From NCBI GenBank assembly GCA_030066015.1, contig JASJCL010000023.1, forward strand, positions 1 to 50,068: a stretch of DNA of 50,068 bases. The letters run 5' to 3'. The position numbers and the translations under genes were made by a program. This DNA is from Desulfosarcinaceae bacterium. Its GTDB lineage: Bacteria; Desulfobacterota; Desulfobacteria; Desulfobacterales; Desulfosarcinaceae. Below are positions 26,227-33,362 of this stretch, in pieces (within the stretch, counting starts at the first letter, position 1; each line of letters begins with the position of its first letter). Under the pieces are notes generated by a model. That model ran no database searches. It was not told the origin of the DNA and saw nothing but the letters and a program-made list of their open reading frames with translations.

Positions 26227-26270
26227 AGACCACCGTTTTCCGTTCATCGGAAAAACGGTGGTCTTTTTTT
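26227..26270 (+). terminator. Rho-independent terminator closing the envelope-machine operon
   Basis: A 16-bp arm AGACCACCGTTTTCCG (26227-26242) pairs with CGGAAAAACGGTGGTCT (26248-26264, one bulged A) across a five-base loop. The stem is followed by a run of seven T's counted from its last base. It lies 31 bases after the stop of the last operon gene. The minus-strand gene downstream ends at 26302. Confidence 0.93.
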
Positions 26271-26301
26271 GGGCCCAAATACCGTCAGACCTTTTCAACT
26301 T

Positions 26302-27279
26302 TTAGCGTGAGGATGCGAAGCAAGCCTCGAACCGCTCCACCATGGTCGCTTCATACCAGCATCCTTGAAACACGCCCTTCAGAAACCCATTGTGGCCGCC
26401 ATATTTCAAGACAATGCATTCGGTCTGGGGGTTCAGTTTGAGACGGTAGAAATCCTCGACCGGTATGATGGGATCGTCAGCGGCGGTAACGATGGAGGTG
26501 GGAATCGCCAGGTCTGCCAGTGCATCATGGGTGAGCGCGTAGGCGTTGAAATAGGTGGAGACATTCTGGTACGGGCTGTAGCGCGGCAGCAAGGCGGCCG
26601 TCATTTCCCGAAGACTATCGATTCCCAGGAGTCCATCGAATCGGTAGCGATTTGGAAAAAGCGTTTCTTTCCGGCGTAAAGAGCGGCGCCATTTGCGGAG
26701 AAAGTAGGCCAGTATGAAGGGATTGGCGTCGATACAATCGGTGGCCTTGTCCGGATGCAGGACGGGGCTAATGCTAAAAACGTAGCGCAACCCCGTGATG
26801 GGATGCTGACGGCAGCGCTTGGCGATCCGCAATGCGAAGTTGCCCCCGAGAGAGAACCCGACCAGAAATACCGGATGATCGGACGCCAGACGGGCGATTT
26901 GATTGACGGCCTGATGCACCTCGTCCAGGAGAGTGGCGAAGAATAGCCCTTCGTTGAGGGCGTGGGTGTCGCCATGATCACGCAAATTGAGTCGAAACAC
27001 CGCGTATCCCCTGCGATAGAGATAGGCGCTGGTTGTCAGGACGTAAGTGGAATCGATGCTGCCCTCCCACCCGTGAATCAGGATGACCGTACCCTTGGAC
27101 GGCCGCTTCAGCTGGGGCGCGTAGGCGCCGCCCAGGGTGGCGCCGGAAGCTGTCGCGATGCGAACGTGGCGAGCGATACGGACCACCGGGTTGCGGCGCC
27201 TGTGGTGCGGACGACGACTGGCCAGCAAGGTTTGCACACCGCCGTTGCGGAGATAAACCGGTGGTCTAAAACCATCCAT
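26302..27279 (-). CDS. Alpha/beta hydrolase, YheT-like
   Basis: A 325-aa alpha/beta hydrolase of the YheT group. It shows the N-terminal FRPPVYLRNGGVQTLLAS segment usual for that group, the oxyanion region LIHGWEGS (about 67), the nucleophile elbow GFSLGGN with S143, an acid candidate in TAADDPIIP and the final histidine in YGGHNGFL. The substrate is unknown; the family contains esterases. The ATG at 27279 is chosen because residues upstream of it do not resemble the family and AGAGAG lies nearby. It is transcribed away from the SixA-like gene and converges on the operon terminator. Confidence 0.88.
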   Translation of the reverse strand: MDGFRPPVYLRNGGVQTLLASRRPHHRRRNPVVRIARHVRIATASGATLGGAYAPQLKRPSKGTVILIHGWEGSIDSTYVLTTSAYLYRRGYAVFRLNLRDHGDTHALNEGLFFATLLDEVHQAVNQIARLASDHPVFLVGFSLGGNFALRIAKRCRQHPITGLRYVFSISPVLHPDKATDCIDANPFILAYFLRKWRRSLRRKETLFPNRYRFDGLLGIDSLREMTAALLPRYSPYQNVSTYFNAYALTHDALADLAIPTSIVTAADDPIIPVEDFYRLKLNPQTECIVLKYGGHNGFLKGVFQGCWYEATMVERFEACFASSR

Positions 27280-27503
27280 ATTCCAGCTCTCTACCCTCGG
27301 AGTTGTCAATGACAGGATGCGATACGCTCCTCCTCTAAAAAAATCAAGCGGTTTCGCTACTATCCACACCGATCGGCGGCGATTGGTGACAGGCGGATCC
27401 ACAGCACGGCTTGACACCTAATCGTGCCCAGCCTACGCTGATGACGCAACCGAAATATGGTTTCCCATCCATGTGCATTCCCAACCGAAAGGAGGCCGTC
27501 AGA

Positions 27504-27965
27504 ATGGCCCTATATCTCGTCCAGCATGGGCTGGCTGCGTCAGCTGTAGAAGATCCCGCCAAAGGGCTCTCGGAAACCGGGCGCGCTCAAACGGAGCGGA
27601 TTGCAGAAGTGGCCCGTGGGTATCGGGTACGGGTGCGCAAAATCTATCACAGCGGCAAGCCACGCGCATCCCAGACAGCGATGATATTCGAGCGGTATTT
27701 GTCACCACCCGAGGGCATTCATCAGCGTGCAGGCATGGGACCGTTAGACGAGGTGGCCCCTTTTGCCCATTCGCTGGATTTGACGGCCGACAGGATGTTG
27801 GTCGGCCATCTGCCATTTCTGGAACGATTGACGGCCTATCTGATTATCGGTGAACCGGCGCCCACCATCTTCACCTTCCAGAACAGTGGGATCGTTTGCC
27901 TCGATTTGGACCATCGCGACGGGAAGCCCGCTATAAAGTGGGCACTGATGCCCACAGTCAATTGA
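27504..27965 (+). CDS. SixA-like phosphohistidine phosphatase (histidine phosphatase family)
   Basis: A 153-aa cytosolic protein of the histidine phosphatase superfamily, closest to SixA, which removes phosphate from phosphohistidine on histidine phosphotransfer proteins. The catalytic motif is QHG at residues 7-9 (YLVQHGLA) in place of the usual RHG, so the phosphate-binding Arg is replaced by Gln while His8 is kept. Further conserved parts are LSETGRAQTERIA, IYHSGKPRASQTA and VGHLPFLERL. A near-perfect AAAGGAGG lies 8-10 bases before the ATG at 27504. Several phosphorelay kinases occur in this window, so a phosphorelay target is possible, though nothing links it directly. Confidence 0.85.
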   Translation: MALYLVQHGLAASAVEDPAKGLSETGRAQTERIAEVARGYRVRVRKIYHSGKPRASQTAMIFERYLSPPEGIHQRAGMGPLDEVAPFAHSLDLTADRMLVGHLPFLERLTAYLIIGEPAPTIFTFQNSGIVCLDLDHRDGKPAIKWALMPTVN

Positions 27966-28009
27966 GGCGAAAATGACAGAAGGGTCCGCTGGACAATGGC
28001 GAGGGTGCC

Positions 28010-28654
28010 CTATTGCGTGCCTCGCAATACCTCTTCCCAGATTCGCTTTGGTGGTTCGTAGGGGATGCGGTTGAAATCGATGAGAAGATGGTGGGCCTCA
28101 GGAAGGTAGGCTTCGACAACCCCTTCAATCTGCGCTTGAAGGGCTTCGACCTTATGATCGTTGAGGGTGTGGATGATGCGCAGATCATCTTCGGCCTGAT
28201 GATAGAGGTAATACAGCTTATCGGATCCGATGCGCAGGAAGCGGATCTTGTCATTGAAGTTGGCGATATAGCCTTTGATCTCACGGATAAGGGTCAAGTT
28301 GTAGCGAATCCTGGGGATCTCAACGGCGTCCGCGAAGCTGCGGATGCCTTTCTCTTTTTTGAGACGAAGTACCTCTGAACGCAAAGACTTGACCTCGTCG
28401 TAGAGGTTTTCGCGGAGTGCTTCGGCGTTTTGAATTTTCTCCTGGAGCTGACTGTGCAGCAGCGATATATCGGCCAGCCGTTGCTGCAAAGCGGCGGCCG
28501 GTGGTGCGGCCTGCAGCGTATCCGGTGCGAAACTGCAGAGCACTAAACTCGCCAGCAGAAGCAAGCGACAGAACCAGAGCGCGGTGGGTCCAGATGCCGG
28601 TCGACAAGCGCAGTGATGGGTCATCATATATGGTCGGTTTCTCATAACGTCCAT
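28010..28654 (-). CDS. Secreted coiled-coil protein, companion of the KIMAEI-repeat protein
   Basis: A protein of up to 214 aa with a signal peptide (hydrophobic stretch LWFCRLLLLASLVLCSF, cleavage near LQAAPP). Several in-frame ATGs at 28654, 28645 and 28627 are possible starts. The mature part is helical, with coiled-coil stretches such as QLQEKIQNAEALRENLYDEV and a C-terminal HHLLIDFNRIPYEPP. Its central part appears similar to the periplasmic part of the gene directly upstream: compare IKGYIANF..KLYYLYHQAEDDLRII with RAGYIDKL..ELHYLARKADILRRI. It begins 15 bases after that gene's stop, so the two form one transcription unit. No known family recognised. Confidence 0.75.
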   Translation of the reverse strand: MDVMRNRPYMMTHHCACRPASGPTALWFCRLLLLASLVLCSFAPDTLQAAPPAAALQQRLADISLLHSQLQEKIQNAEALRENLYDEVKSLRSEVLRLKKEKGIRSFADAVEIPRIRYNLTLIREIKGYIANFNDKIRFLRIGSDKLYYLYHQAEDDLRIIHTLNDHKVEALQAQIEGVVEAYLPEAHHLLIDFNRIPYEPPKRIWEEVLRGTQ

Positions 28655-28669
28655 GCGTCGGGCGCCGCA

Positions 28670-31300
28670 CTAGCGGGCCAAATTGTCGCGCACCTCACTT
28701 CTGACATACAGGGTCGTCTGGGGATTGTCCCATGCGGCCAGTTGCTGTAAACCGATCAGCTCCAGCTGATGCCCCTGCCAGGTTGCCAATGCCTGCGTCG
28801 TGGCCGGCGACAGTGCCTCGATCCCATTTAGAGAGAGGCGTTTCCCCCGCCAGGCTGCCAGCTGTCGGGCCGCCTCCGGCGACAGGGTTTTGAGACCGTT
28901 TAGAACCAACCACTCGCCCTTCCAAGCGGCGAGGTTGCGCGCCGCTTCCGGCGTGAGGCGCTTGAGGTTGTTGAGAAACAGGTCCTTACCCTCCCAAGCC
29001 GCCAGGCAGGCGGCAGCATCGCTCGCCAGCGCTGTGAGATGGCCCGTCCGGTTGAAATTCCCACTGCAGATCTCCGACCATATCTCTCGATTGCGAAGCA
29101 ATGCCACGGTTGCTGGCGGCTCTTTTTTGGGTGCCTTCATGTGCGCGGACCAGACATCCCTCCAGGTCTTCTCCAGAGACGGTGCGCCGTTATCCTCAGC
29201 CGCCATCGAGAGTTGGGCCACGTCGTTGGACAAACGCGCCATCGATTCCTCCACCTGTTTGGCGAAAGGATCCAGATTGCCGCCACTGCTCTTGGCAATA
29301 ATCCTGCGGAGAATATCGGCCTTGCGCGCCAGATAGTGCAACTCCTCAGCTGCGAGATGGATCTGATGACGGGGGTGCTTCAACTTGTCGATGTAGCCCG
29401 CTCTGCGGTGAATGGTCTCGAGCCCCATGGAGATGGCCGTGTCCTGGCGGGCTGACGCATAATCGCTGATCTCCTTTTCTTGGATGTGGCCGATCAATTC
29501 CGCGGTGATTTTCTCCATACCCTCCAGGTAGTAGGCGGAGAGATCATCAATTTCACGAATTTTGGCGCGCATCTCTTCCCGTTGGGCCTTTATCCGCTCG
29601 ACAAGCGCCTGCAGTCGCTCGCTGCCGGGATGCACCGCCAACGGCGGGGGAGATGCCTGCAATGGCGCGGCGCTTTCCAGCAGTTCATCCGCCACTTGGG
29701 CTGTTTCTGCCGTCGGAGGGCGGCTGGGCTCTTCAGCGGCCGTGGCCACGAGTGTCGTGGTGCCGTTCACCGGCTCCACTTCGCCCCGGGACAGCCAATA
29801 GTAGGTCCCCGCCGCTACCATGAGCACCACAGCCGCCGTGACTCCCGCCAAGGCCGCAGTCTTACGGATTTTTTCAGATAGCTTGCCTTCCCGGCGCGGA
29901 CGCTGTGATTGCGGCCGATTTTTCTGAGCGGCCGCCTCGGGCGCTTCCACCTCAGCGAGGGGCGGTGGCGGCGTGTCCGACGGCGCCGGTGCATCTGTAG
30001 TGGGGGATGCGGCGGTAGCGGTATCCTTGGCCGCCGGTTGAACATTCAACTCCTCTTCGGATCCCTGGGCGGCCGCTTGAATCTGGCTCAGGAGGTCTTC
30101 GGTGGATGGCGGCGGGCTTGCTGACACCGGTGGTGCCGCATGATCGAGTGACCCCTGGGAAGCGTCCGTTTCATCGCTCGGAGAAGCGGCGTCGCTTTCT
30201 GCCGCACCAGCGGTTGCCTGATCCGCATCAGCGACGGCCGGATCTGCATCAGCGGTCGCCTGTTCCGCATCGGCGGTCGGCGTGTCCCCTGCGCCTGCCG
30301 CATCTGGGCCTACCGATGCGCCGGAATCGATCGCATCGACGCCCTCACCGGCCACCGCTTCGTCAGTGTCGGTGTTCGAAAGCCGCTCTGTGGCAGCATC
30401 GTCCTGCCCCTCAATCTCGGCCATGATCTTGTTGAGGGCATCCTCCTGGTCCGAGGTCAGGTTATCCTGGTCCGATGGCGGCGTCTGATCCTTGGATTCG
30501 ATCTCGGCCATGATCTTGTTGAGGGCATCCTCCTGGTCCGGGCTGAGACCAGATTTCCCTTCGGGTCCGTCGATCGTCTCTGAGCCCACCGACGTTGATG
30601 AGGAGGGCACCGCCTCGGATGAGGCATCCGACGCGTCCGATGCTGCCGCTGCCGTGTCGTCATCGCGAGTCTCGATCTCGGCCATGATTTTGTTGAGGGC
30701 GTCCTCTTGTTCATGATCAAGTCCCTCCGCCGAAGCCGCTTCGTCGGATGCCACGGTGGCATCGACACCGGTGGCGGAATCACCCTCCCCAGGCGCCGCT
30801 TCCGATTCATCCTCGCCGTCGGCCGCCTCCTTGCCTTCAATCTCGGCCATGATCTTGCTGAGAGCATCCTCCTGCTCCGGGCTGAGCCCCTCACCCCCGC
30901 CTTCCGCATCCCCAGACCCGTCCGCTTCATCGGACGCTTCTGCAGATGTGGCTGCAGCCGCTTTGCTGTCGGCGTTGGCTGATTCCTGGTCTGCGATCTC
31001 TGCCATGATCTTTTCGAGCGACTCCATCTGCTCCGGATCGAGATCCGCATCGCCATCCGGCGCTGCTGCAGCGTCCTCGGCGGGTCCATCGTCCGCGGAG
31101 TCCACGTTGGGTGGGGCTTCCGCGTCAGCGGAGCTGTCATTGGCCTCGATTTCGGCCATGATCTTGTTGAGGGTGTCCTCCTGTTCAGGGCTCAACCCCT
31201 CATCATCCCCGCTCCCAGCCGGCACCTCTTGGGTAGAGGGCTCATCCTCTCGCTTAGCGGCCTGGTCTTTTGATTGTTTTTCGCTATCTGAAGAAGCCAT
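28670..31300 (-). CDS. Membrane protein with six KIMAEI motifs, coiled coil and LRR-like C-terminus
   Basis: An 876-aa protein of unknown function. Residues 1 to about 480 are very rich in Ala, Asp, Glu and Ser and likely disordered. They carry six copies of a short predicted helix of the form SPEQEDALNKIMAEIE. One transmembrane helix follows a basic segment (KIRKT, then AALAGVTAAVVLMVAAGTYYW). A coiled-coil-like domain comes next (ERIKAQREEMRAKIREIDDL to about ADILRRIIAK). The last 120 residues are LRR-like repeats of about 23 residues with a consensus LTPEAARNLAAWKGEWLVLNGLK, a type often seen in planctomycetal proteins (split here: LTPEAARNLAAWKG / EWLVLNGLK). Predicted topology is motif region in the cytosol and LRR part in the periplasm. 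Confidence 0.82.
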   Translation of the reverse strand: MASSDSEKQSKDQAAKREDEPSTQEVPAGSGDDEGLSPEQEDTLNKIMAEIEANDSSADAEAPPNVDSADDGPAEDAAAAPDGDADLDPEQMESLEKIMAEIADQESANADSKAAAATSAEASDEADGSGDAEGGGEGLSPEQEDALSKIMAEIEGKEAADGEDESEAAPGEGDSATGVDATVASDEAASAEGLDHEQEDALNKIMAEIETRDDDTAAAASDASDASSEAVPSSSTSVGSETIDGPEGKSGLSPDQEDALNKIMAEIESKDQTPPSDQDNLTSDQEDALNKIMAEIEGQDDAATERLSNTDTDEAVAGEGVDAIDSGASVGPDAAGAGDTPTADAEQATADADPAVADADQATAGAAESDAASPSDETDASQGSLDHAAPPVSASPPPSTEDLLSQIQAAAQGSEEELNVQPAAKDTATAASPTTDAPAPSDTPPPPLAEVEAPEAAAQKNRPQSQRPRREGKLSEKIRKTAALAGVTAAVVLMVAAGTYYWLSRGEVEPVNGTTTLVATAAEEPSRPPTAETAQVADELLESAAPLQASPPPLAVHPGSERLQALVERIKAQREEMRAKIREIDDLSAYYLEGMEKITAELIGHIQEKEISDYASARQDTAISMGLETIHRRAGYIDKLKHPRHQIHLAAEELHYLARKADILRRIIAKSSGGNLDPFAKQVEESMARLSNDVAQLSMAAEDNGAPSLEKTWRDVWSAHMKAPKKEPPATVALLRNREIWSEICSGNFNRTGHLTALASDAAACLAAWEGKDLFLNNLKRLTPEAARNLAAWKGEWLVLNGLKTLSPEAARQLAAWRGKRLSLNGIEALSPATTQALATWQGHQLELIGLQQLAAWDNPQTTLYVRSEVRDNLAR
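30411..31195 (-). repeat. Six-copy degenerate coding repeat (KIMAEI motif)
   Basis: Six related segments of about 43 bases, near 30411, 30497, 30671, 30836, 30991 and 31143 on the plus strand, share a core close to CTCGGCCATGATCTTGTTGA. They encode the QEDALNKIMAEIE motif on the minus strand. Spacers of about 85-175 bases differ in length and sequence, so the array is in coding sequence and is not a CRISPR. Confidence 0.9.
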
Positions 31301-31574
31301 GCGGGCACTCTCACTGCTCAGGACGCCAGCAGGTCGCCGCGAATCCGGCCGCGACCCTCGCCGTCATCCAATGCTGTGTATGGAATTTACAAGCATATCG
31401 ACAAATTTAGCGCGGAACTTGAGGAGATCGCAGAGGATCGATGACCTTGGCCGACGACGGATGCCCCGCCTCCTGCAGCGGTTTCGGCGTGGGGTGCCGG
31501 GCATGGAATCCAGCCGATATCAGATTGGCGTAATTCTGCGTCGATCTAATTCTGTGGCCGCTGCAGGTGCAGCG

Positions 31575-32945
31575 TCAGCGGGTGGCGCGGCGGGTGTTTG
31601 ACGTGCCAAGGTGCGCTGGTTGGACGCTTTCGTGCAGATAAAAGACCTTTGCATCCCGCGCCGGCGTCGAATGACCCGTCTGGGGATGGGTGACGTGCGG
31701 TGGATGGACGGCATGCATGAGGCGGTCGAGCTGACTTTTGAGGCGCTCATAAGAGAAATGCTGGCGTGCCACTTCATAGTTGGCTGCGGCCATTTGCTGA
31801 CGGAGGAGGGGAGAGTCCAGCATGGCCTGAATCTGTTCAACGGCGTCTCTGGTCAGGTAGCCGTCCATGCTGGCCAGATGAAATCCCAAGGGCGCAATGT
31901 CGGTCTGGAAAATTTCATAGTGGTTCACCAGCAGCGGCTTGCCATGATAGATCGCTTCCAGGAACGCATTGCCAAAGCCTTCGCAAGCGCTCGGAAAGGT
32001 GATCACATCGGCCAGCGGATAGACGTCATTGAGGGTGAACTCCGGTTCGCTGACCGGGTGGGGGTTCCATGGATCGCCCAAATCCGCTGCCATGAAGCGG
32101 AGGTCGACCCCTTGATCCTGGGCATGACGCCGCAACCAGTCAGCGTAATCGTGCCCTTCGTCACCCGAGGCGTGTGATATCACCAGCTTGCAATTCGGGC
32201 GCTGGAGTGCACGGACGAGGGCGATGGCGTGCTCGATCCCCTTACGTTGTACCACCCGTGTGGGTTGCAGCACGACCGTGTCCGATTCGGTCAAGGCCAG
32301 CATCGCTCGCAGACGATTTACCTTGTCAGGATTCACCTTGGGGGGCTGGTTGAAGTCCAGCACATTGGGAATTACCTCGGCACCGATGCCGGTACGATGG
32401 GCCAATTGCTGGGCGGCCACACTGTTGATCACCACATGCGAAATGTTGTCCAGACGGGGAGGGAACGCCATGGATAGATAGTCCGGTGCCGCAAAGACCG
32501 CATAACGGGGCCTTTCCCAGGCAAAATCATGATGATGGGCAATAGCGGGGATGCCGGTTTCGGCAATCACCTCGGTCAGCGCCAATCCCAGGGGCAATTG
32601 CATGGGCAGACTCAATGCGTTCTGGGGAATCAAGATATCGATATTGAAGCGGGAGATAAACTGATGCAGGTGGAGTTTCAATCGGCTGCGCATGCTGTGA
32701 ATGGCGGAGCTGATTTGAGGGGCTCGCCGACGCTTGCCGAGCAGATGGGTATTGATCCATTGATTGCGTTCATGAAGGAAGTGGGCCTCCGGAACCAGGC
32801 TGCAGCGGCTCGGATCGCGATCCAGTTCGCCGGCGAACCAATAACACCGATGGCCGTCGGCTTCCAGCACTTGCGCCCATTTGCTCGTCTCCAAGGAGAC
32901 CCCATCTGTGCCTGCAAAACGCGTCGATACAAATCCTATCTGCAT
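31575..32945 (-). CDS. Glycosyltransferase family 4 (GT-B fold)
   Basis: A 456-aa GT-B glycosyltransferase of the GT4 type, likely a cytosolic or membrane-associated enzyme that transfers a sugar from an activated donor. The N-terminal domain opens IGFVSTRFAGTDGVSLE, a normal acceptor-side glycine loop. The C-terminal donor domain shows LQPTRVVQRKGIEHAI and the E-x7-E motif in FPSACEGFGNAFLEAIY. A TGAGGT ribosome binding site lies six bases before the ATG. The last 40 residues are Thr/His/Ala-rich and poorly conserved in character. Glucosylglycerate/sucrose-type or glycan substrates are all possible and cannot be told apart here. It ends 274 bases downstream (on its strand) of nothing else, so it is probably monocistronic. 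Confidence 0.87.
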   Translation of the reverse strand: MQIGFVSTRFAGTDGVSLETSKWAQVLEADGHRCYWFAGELDRDPSRCSLVPEAHFLHERNQWINTHLLGKRRRAPQISSAIHSMRSRLKLHLHQFISRFNIDILIPQNALSLPMQLPLGLALTEVIAETGIPAIAHHHDFAWERPRYAVFAAPDYLSMAFPPRLDNISHVVINSVAAQQLAHRTGIGAEVIPNVLDFNQPPKVNPDKVNRLRAMLALTESDTVVLQPTRVVQRKGIEHAIALVRALQRPNCKLVISHASGDEGHDYADWLRRHAQDQGVDLRFMAADLGDPWNPHPVSEPEFTLNDVYPLADVITFPSACEGFGNAFLEAIYHGKPLLVNHYEIFQTDIAPLGFHLASMDGYLTRDAVEQIQAMLDSPLLRQQMAAANYEVARQHFSYERLKSQLDRLMHAVHPPHVTHPQTGHSTPARDAKVFYLHESVQPAHLGTSNTRRATR

Positions 32946-33362
32946 ATGAACCTCAATCTCTCTCGATCAAAACGGATCTGGCCGCTGCCAACGACCACCG
33001 CTTGAATTTATGCGGAACTCCGGATAAGCTACCAATTTGTCTATGCCTTGGTGCCGGTTCGACCGGACGGGGCAGGTGTGTGTTCCCTGAGCTATCAAGC
33101 AACAAAGCAAGGAGTGTGCACTGCTGCAGCAGATCGGCGCAATATAAGCTTAATCCTTTGTAATTAATAATTAAATTTGTTTTTGGTAATATTTCCAGGG
33201 TGTACGGCCGATGGGATTGGTGTGGGGTTTGGTAAAAGTGTTTCCTACCCCTGTCACTTCGATTACCCATTGAGAAGGCTAGTGTACCTTGGAGACGTTT
33301 CATCCCAGCCGCCCAACACCCTCATGGACGAACCACCGGTGTCAGCCAGCGGAGACCCCTTA
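32946..33362. promoter_or_regulatory. Divergent intergenic region with AT-rich segment
   Basis: It separates the minus-strand glycosyltransferase from the plus-strand histidine kinase, so it should hold promoters for both. The segment 33140-33200 is strikingly AT-rich for this genome (TTTGTAATTAATAATTAAAT). No promoter pair could be fixed with confidence. The kinase frame is open upstream to 33177, so part of this stretch could be coding if an earlier start is used. Confidence 0.35.

Noticed and set aside
30411-31195. Regularly recurring 40-base repeat, considered as a CRISPR array
   Set aside because: Copies are degenerate, spacers are 85-175 bases and all are in the frame of an 876-aa protein whose motif they encode.
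30756-31601. 281-codon plus-strand frame opposite the KIMAEI repeat gene
   Set aside because: Low-complexity Ser/Ala-rich translation caused by the biased codons of the real minus-strand gene; no ribosome binding site or motif.
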